Part shown: in pieces, positions 59,663 through 64,000 of the stretch
How positions within the stretch are numbered: position 1 is the first letter of the stretch
Layout: every line of letters begins with the position of its first letter
Assembly: GCF_016618195.1 (NCBI RefSeq)
Contig: NZ_CP067099.1
Coordinates: 3,658,001-3,722,000 of the forward strand
Length of the DNA stretch: 64,000 bases
Direction of reading: 5' to 3'
Source: Providencia manganoxydans
GTDB taxonomy: Bacteria; Pseudomonadota; Gammaproteobacteria; Enterobacterales; Enterobacteriaceae
Notes under the pieces: generated by a model
What the model was told of the DNA's origin: nothing
Databases searched by the model: none
Seen by the model: the letters and a program-made list of their open reading frames with translations, nothing else
Translations under genes and position numbers: made by a program

Positions 59663-60292
59663 ATGATTAGTTGGCCATTCCTTGCCGTACTTTTTTCTGG
59701 TTGGCTGTATGTTGATGCCGCTTATCGTGGCCCTGAGTGGCAACGCTGGCTATTTCGTCCTATCACACTGATATTACTACTACTTTGGGGGTGGAACGCT
59801 GATTTTTTAACCTCTCAAGGTTATCTGATCTTGGCCGGTTTAGCAGTTTCACTACTGGCTGATATGATGCGCATGCTATCAAGTGAGCGCTTACTTGCAT
59901 CTGTAGCTTTGATGTTCACTAGCTACCTGCTCTATACCATCAGTTTTGGTATGCAACTTGATTTCAGCTTATACCTACCTTGGCTTCCTATCCCTCTAGT
60001 CATTGCAGCTATCACCCTAGTTTTAATTTGGACCAAATTAGAAGATATGCAAGCGATGGTGTTTGCTTTGTTAATCATGAGCATGATCATGGCATGGGTC
60101 GCTGGTGACCAGTTCTTTGGTTTAGGTCGTGATTACAACTTTTCCATTATGGTTGGCGCTTTCTTGCTATTTATTTCCAACTGTATTTGGCTGATTGCAC
60201 GCTTCCGCTTCTCGTTTAAAGCATCTAAAGCGATTGTTGCCGCACTCTATTTCCTTGGGCAATTCTTTATTATCCGAGCGATTTATCTATAA
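59663..60292 (+). CDS. yhhN: YhhN, TMEM86/lysoplasmalogenase-like membrane protein
   Basis: A 209-residue protein with about eight membrane helices. SGWLYVDAAYRGPEWQRWLFRPITL matches E. coli YhhN. The family includes lysoplasmalogenases, but activity in enterobacteria is not established. AAGGA lies 7 bp before the ATG at 59663; a GTG two codons earlier is less likely. It precedes zntA as in E. coli. Confidence 0.92.
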   Translation: MISWPFLAVLFSGWLYVDAAYRGPEWQRWLFRPITLILLLLWGWNADFLTSQGYLILAGLAVSLLADMMRMLSSERLLASVALMFTSYLLYTISFGMQLDFSLYLPWLPIPLVIAAITLVLIWTKLEDMQAMVFALLIMSMIMAWVAGDQFFGLGRDYNFSIMVGAFLLFISNCIWLIARFRFSFKASKAIVAALYFLGQFFIIRAIYL

Positions 60293-60301
60293 AATACACT
60301 T

Positions 60302-60346
60302 CGCCAATTGATAAAATTCTCAAATAGCATTTATTGTCAATTGGCG
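60302..60346 (+). terminator. Inverted repeat after yhhN
   Basis: CGCCAATTGA (60302-60311) pairs perfectly with TCAATTGGCG (60337-60346), loop 25 nt, followed by CCCCTTTATTTATT. It ends 14 bp before the zntA -35 element and would separate the two transcripts. Confidence 0.7.
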
Positions 60347-60359
60347 CCCCTTTATTTAT

Positions 60360-60391
60360 TTGACTCTGGAGTAGACTCCAAAGTGTAGACT
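60360..60391 (+). promoter_or_regulatory. zntA promoter with ZntR operator
   Basis: The -35 TTGACT (60360-60365) and -10 TAGACT (60386-60391) are separated by 20 bp, the over-long spacing of MerR-family promoters. The spacer holds the dyad ACTCTGGAGT-AG-ACTCCAAAGT (60363-60384), one mismatch from a perfect repeat and nearly identical to the E. coli ZntR operator. Zn(II)-, Cd(II)- or Pb(II)-loaded ZntR is predicted to activate transcription from about 60398. Confidence 0.92.
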
Positions 60392-60404
60392 TATCAATAT
60401 TGAT

Positions 60405-60543
60405 CATACTCCAAATAATTCTAGTTGCAGATAGGCGACAAGCGAAGATAGACGGGGAGCATAGATAAACTATGTGACCTAGGCGTAACGCAGTCACTTA
60501 TACCTTAGCGAAAAGCCCTGCAAATTGAAGTATGACGAGTATA
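60405..60543. repeat. ERIC element inside the zntA leader (long variant)
   Basis: The left end ATACTCCAAATAATTCTAG, middle GGCGACAAGCGAAGATAGAC and TATGTGACCTAGGCGTAACG, and right end AAATTGAAGTATGACGAGTATA match ERIC, with the extra ACCTTAGCGAAAAG segment. It starts about 7 bp after the predicted zntA transcription start and ends 27 bp before the ATG, so nearly the whole 5' leader is ERIC RNA. Confidence 0.88.
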
Positions 60544-60570
60544 AGTTTATTGTTTGATAAGGGGGCTTAT

Positions 60571-62958
60571 ATGCACTCACACAACCATAAAGAAGCACAT
60601 CAGCACACCAGTTCTTGCTGCTCAAGTAACAGCTGTTCGTCTACCGCTGTACAAAATAGTCAAAAAGTAAGTGATGACTCACATACCCATGCTCATAGTA
60701 CTGTTGAGAAACACCCTGACGATGATGAGGAGACTCATCAGCACACAGGCTGTAGTAGTTCCTCTCATCAAACTCATGATCATACAGAACATCAACATGG
60801 CTCTGCCTGTAGCGTATCTCATAATGTGGCAGACGAAATTGAGCCCGTACAAACAGCGGGACAACGTTTCAACTGGATAATCCGTGGGATGGATTGCCCG
60901 AGTTGTGCGCAAAAAATCGAAAATGCCGTTAAACAAATACCACAAGTGACTCAAGCTAAGGTTTTGTTTGCAACTGAAAAGTTGGTGGTTGATGCCGATA
61001 GTGATATCAGTGCAACCGTCCGCTCAACCGTTGAAGCCGCGGGTTATGAATTACATGATGTTGGTAATAATAGCGCTGCAACAATCGCGCCACCGCAGAG
61101 CCTGTTAAGCGAATCCAAACCCGTTATTATTTTAGCTATCCTGATGGCCATTAGCTGGGGTATTGAGCTGATCAACCCGAAAGTTGGCCTGATTGCTTTT
61201 ACATTAACGACATTGTTTGGGCTTTACCCTATTGCACGTAAATCATTACGTTTAATTAGAACAGGTACACCTTTTGCCATCGAAACATTGATGACAGTAG
61301 CAGCTATCGGTGCCATTTTTATCCAAGCTACCGAAGAAGCGGCAATGGTTATCTTGCTATTTATGTTAGGCGAAATGTTGGAGTCCTACTCCGCAGGCCG
61401 AGCAAGGCGCGGAGTCAGTGCACTGATGGCTCTTGTTCCTGAAGAAGCCATCTTAGTGAAAGATGGGCAAAAAATGACGGTTCCGGTTTCACAATTACGT
61501 CCAGGCGATATTATTGAAATTGCACCGGGCGGGCGTTTACCAACAGATGCTGAATTGGTTTCTGGTTTTGCTAGTTTTGATGAAAGCTCACTAACGGGGG
61601 AATCTGTCCCTGTTGAACGTAATGTAGGTGAAAAAGTCGCGGCGGGTTGTTTATCTGTTGATCGCGCTGTACAGATGAAAGTGGTTTCTGAGCAAGGTCA
61701 AAATGCTATCGACCGCATCCTACAGCTGATTGAAGAAGCGGAAGAGCGCCGTGCGCCTATTGAGCGCTTTATTGATCGCTTTAGCCGTATTTATACTCCA
61801 TTAATCATGCTGTTTTCGGCACTCGTTGTTGTTATTCCACCTATTTTCTTTAGTGCGCCATGGGAAACATGGATTTATCGCGGTTTAACGCTGTTACTAA
61901 TAGGTTGTCCTTGTGCATTAGTTATTTCAACACCAGCAGCAATCACTTCAGCCCTAGCAACGGCAACACGCCGAGGTGCATTAATTAAAGGTGGTGCCGC
62001 ATTAGAACAACTCGGTTCTGTTACGACAATTGCATTGGATAAAACAGGCACCTTAACTGAAGGTAAACCTCATGTTACCGATTTAGTGCCCGTTGATGGT
62101 TTATCTGAAAATGAGTTAGTGAGGATCACTGCATCCGTTGAGGCAGGTTCACATCACCCATTAGCTAAAGCAGTCATTAATAAAGCAGAAGCACTGTCTA
62201 TCACGGTTGTCGAAGCTGAAAATCGCAAAGCCTTGGCAGGTAAAGGTGTTGAAGGCTACCTTGGTGATAAACATATCTTAGTGAGTGCACCAAGCCGCTT
62301 AGATACACCGCTTGAGCCAACTTGGCAGAATCAAGTTGAAGCACTTGAAGCGCAAGGTAAAACGGTTGTTGTGACGTTAGAAAACAACCAAGTTATTGGT
62401 TTAACTGCACTACAAGATACCTTACGTAGTGATGCTACTGATGCAATGACTATGCTTAAAGCGCTCAATGTTAATGCCGTTATGTTAACGGGAGATAACC
62501 CACGAGCGGCAAGTGCTATCGCAGGACAACTCGGTATGGAATACCGTGCAGGTTTGCTCCCTGAAGACAAAGTCACCGCGGTAATGGAATTAAACCGTAA
62601 TCACAGCACCATGATGGTTGGTGATGGCATCAATGATGCGCCAGCAATGAAAGCATCCAGTATTGGCGTTGCAATGGGTAGTGGAACTGATGTAGCACTG
62701 GAAACGGCAGACGCTGCGCTGACACATAACCGTTTAACCGGTTTGCCAGAAATCATTGCGCTGTCCCAAGCAACTCGTAAGATCATTCGTGAAAACATTA
62801 CTATTGCACTTGGTTTAAAAGCGGTGTTCTTAGTGACCAGCTTGCTGGGGATCACAGGGTTATGGGTAGCAGTACTCGCCGATTCAGGGGCTACGGCTCT
62901 AGTAACGGCGAATGCCGTACGGTTATTGAAAGTGAAATTGCCGCAAGTGAAAAAATAG
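60571..62958 (+). CDS. zntA: Zn(II)/Cd(II)/Pb(II)-exporting P-type ATPase ZntA
   Basis: A 795-residue P1B-type ATPase. A His/Cys-rich N-terminal tail (about 17 His and 5 Cys in residues 1-90) precedes the metal-binding GMDCPSC (Cys109, Cys112). The membrane metal site is GCPCALVIS, the phosphorylation motif ALDKTGTLTEG, and the hinge VGDGINDAPAMK. E. coli ZntA has a shorter tail (its GMDCAAC is near residue 59). GGGGG lies 5 bp before the ATG at 60571; an in-frame start at 60532 lies inside the ERIC repeat and is rejected. Confidence 0.97.
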   Translation: MHSHNHKEAHQHTSSCCSSNSCSSTAVQNSQKVSDDSHTHAHSTVEKHPDDDEETHQHTGCSSSSHQTHDHTEHQHGSACSVSHNVADEIEPVQTAGQRFNWIIRGMDCPSCAQKIENAVKQIPQVTQAKVLFATEKLVVDADSDISATVRSTVEAAGYELHDVGNNSAATIAPPQSLLSESKPVIILAILMAISWGIELINPKVGLIAFTLTTLFGLYPIARKSLRLIRTGTPFAIETLMTVAAIGAIFIQATEEAAMVILLFMLGEMLESYSAGRARRGVSALMALVPEEAILVKDGQKMTVPVSQLRPGDIIEIAPGGRLPTDAELVSGFASFDESSLTGESVPVERNVGEKVAAGCLSVDRAVQMKVVSEQGQNAIDRILQLIEEAEERRAPIERFIDRFSRIYTPLIMLFSALVVVIPPIFFSAPWETWIYRGLTLLLIGCPCALVISTPAAITSALATATRRGALIKGGAALEQLGSVTTIALDKTGTLTEGKPHVTDLVPVDGLSENELVRITASVEAGSHHPLAKAVINKAEALSITVVEAENRKALAGKGVEGYLGDKHILVSAPSRLDTPLEPTWQNQVEALEAQGKTVVVTLENNQVIGLTALQDTLRSDATDAMTMLKALNVNAVMLTGDNPRAASAIAGQLGMEYRAGLLPEDKVTAVMELNRNHSTMMVGDGINDAPAMKASSIGVAMGSGTDVALETADAALTHNRLTGLPEIIALSQATRKIIRENITIALGLKAVFLVTSLLGITGLWVAVLADSGATALVTANAVRLLKVKLPQVKK

Positions 62959-62983
62959 CCATCATTATTGATCGCATCTAGTT

Positions 62984-63008
62984 AAAAGCGCCCTTGTGGC
63001 GCTTTTTT
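62984..63008 (+). terminator. Intrinsic terminator of zntA
   Basis: AAAAGCGCC (62984-62992) pairs with GGCGCTTTT (62998-63006) around a 5-nt loop, then a T-run. It lies 25 bp after the zntA stop. Confidence 0.93.
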
Positions 63009-63209
63009 AATACACATAGCAAACTCATTACTAGTCAACTAAGCAACTATTGTTTTTTACTACTAATCAAATGTAGTTTTCGTTTAAATGATAAGACTAA
63101 TACTTTGTTTTAATTGATTAATTTTTGCTAAAATTAGGAGTAACTTGCTCCTCTCTCACCGTCATATTGGTTACTATCAATGCTCCAAAATAACTTTGAT
63201 ATATACGCT

Positions 63210-64000
63210 ATGTCACTACAGCCACCTAAAACACCGCATGATGCGACTTTTAAGGGTTTTCTGAACCAAGTCGATAATGCACGAGACTTTTTTGATATTT
63301 ACCTTCCAGAAAATATCAAATCATTATGTGATTTTAAGACGCTAGCACTCACTAACTCGTCTTTTATCGATAATAAATTGCGTTCACGATTGTCAGATGT
63401 TCTCTACTCTGTAAAAACAGATATGGGCGATGGTTATTTTTATTTATTAGTCGAACATCAATCAACGCCAGATAAATTAATGAGTTGGCGATTGATGTAC
63501 TATGCTTTTTCCGCAATGAACCAACACTTACAGCAAGGACACAAGGTACTACCATTGGTTGTACCCATACTGTTTTATCATGGAAAAATGTCCCCCTACC
63601 CTTATCAGAATTTATGGACTCGCTGCTTTGATTGGAAAGAGCTTGCCGAAGAGCTGTATTTTAAACCGTTTCCTTTAGTTGATATCACTGTCATAGATGA
63701 TAATGAGCTAGCTAATCATCGAAAAATTGCAGTAATGGAACTGGCAATGAAGCATAAAAACCTGCGTGATGAATACCAACGAATGGTTGAACTCTTTGCT
63801 CAAACGCTCAATAATAATGGTAACAGTCAAGATGACATTACGATTATTTTGCAGTACTTACTGGTGGTTTTGGAGTCTCCAGAGCACTTTGAACAAATAA
63901 TTCATTGCTTTAGTCAGCAAATTCCACAACATAAAGAGGTGGTTATGAATTTAGCAGAGCGGCTACGACAAGAAGGTCAGGAAAAAGGTCATAAAATAGG
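63210..64000 (+). CDS. Rpn/YhgA-like recombination-promoting nuclease (3' end outside window)
   Basis: The frame is open from the ATG at 63210 to the window edge (263 codons). The start PKTPHDATFKGFLNQVDNARDFFDIYLP is the signature of the Rpn (YhgA, transposase_31) family. LVEHQSTPDKLMSWRL contains the ExQ part of the PD-(D/E)XK nuclease site. E. coli Rpn proteins are nucleases that raise RecA-independent recombination; variation in their C-terminal ends is common. The repetitive tail RLRQEGQEKGHKIG is cut by the window end. Confidence 0.9.
   Translation, partial: MSLQPPKTPHDATFKGFLNQVDNARDFFDIYLPENIKSLCDFKTLALTNSSFIDNKLRSRLSDVLYSVKTDMGDGYFYLLVEHQSTPDKLMSWRLMYYAFSAMNQHLQQGHKVLPLVVPILFYHGKMSPYPYQNLWTRCFDWKELAEELYFKPFPLVDITVIDDNELANHRKIAVMELAMKHKNLRDEYQRMVELFAQTLNNNGNSQDDITIILQYLLVVLESPEHFEQIIHCFSQQIPQHKEVVMNLAERLRQEGQEKGHKI

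Noticed and set aside
63180..63209. Possible ERIC fragment before the Rpn gene
   Set aside because: Only about 15 bases resemble the ERIC left end (GCTCCAAAATAACTTT) and no right end is present.

Overview
The window is a chromosomal segment of an enterobacterium of the Morganellaceae, most probably Providencia. Three things point there. The housekeeping gene order is Enterobacterales-type (tldD-yhdP-rng-maf-mreDCB, acuI-aroQ-accBC, yhdT-panF-prmA-dusB-fis, livKHMGF-panM-rpoH-ftsXEY-rsmD-yhhLMN-zntA). The tryptophanase and its leader peptide are of the Proteus vulgaris type. The base composition is AT-rich, and many ERIC-type intergenic repeats are scattered through the region. The genus is an inference; no rRNA or tRNA gene was seen.

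Layout. (1) 1-10471, minus strand: 5' part of tldD, a nitrilase-family amidase, yhdP, rng, maf and the rod-shape genes mreDCB. (2) 11261-20325, plus strand: acuI, aroQ, accBC, two DUF202 membrane genes, yhdT-panF, prmA and the dusB-fis operon with a stringent-type promoter. (3) 20326-36308, an accessory zone: small AT-rich genes and remnants, a three-gene cassette (threonine-aldolase-like enzyme, MFS exporter, L-amino-acid-ligase-type ATP-grasp enzyme), the tna operon with leader peptide tnaC, a lipoprotein operon whose CsgG-like gene is frameshifted, an aromatic-acid-type MFS transporter, a pair of unidentified membrane/propeller genes, and a HutC-like regulator. (4) 36394-45659, minus strand: hutU followed by a class III CoA-transferase, an acyl-CoA dehydrogenase, an NCS1 permease, etfBA and an ETF:ubiquinone oxidoreductase. 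(5) 46184-47053: an orphan AT-rich gene. (6) 47117-62958: the branched-chain amino acid ABC transporter, panM, yaeR, rpoH, ftsXEY, rsmD, yhhL, yhhM, yhhN and zntA under a MerR-type (ZntR) promoter. The window ends inside an Rpn/YhgA-type nuclease gene.

Two gene groups look most worth pursuing. The operon at 36394-45659 has the parts needed to import imidazolepropionate, activate it by CoA transfer, oxidise it to urocanyl-CoA with electrons going through ETF and ETF-QO to quinone, and pass urocanate to urocanase. It is flanked by a HutC-family regulator, and its promoter region has GTATATAC-type palindromes. The substrate is inferred, not shown. The cassette at 22271-25660 has overlapping genes and the parts of a small dipeptide-metabolite pathway (unusual beta-hydroxy amino acid enzyme, dipeptide ligase, exporter), with an 18-bp palindrome and a 17-bp inverted repeat upstream.

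ERIC-type elements occur at about nine places. One forms the stop codon of aroQ and, with a tandem partner, fills most of the aroQ-accB gap. Another lies inside the predicted 5' leader of zntA.
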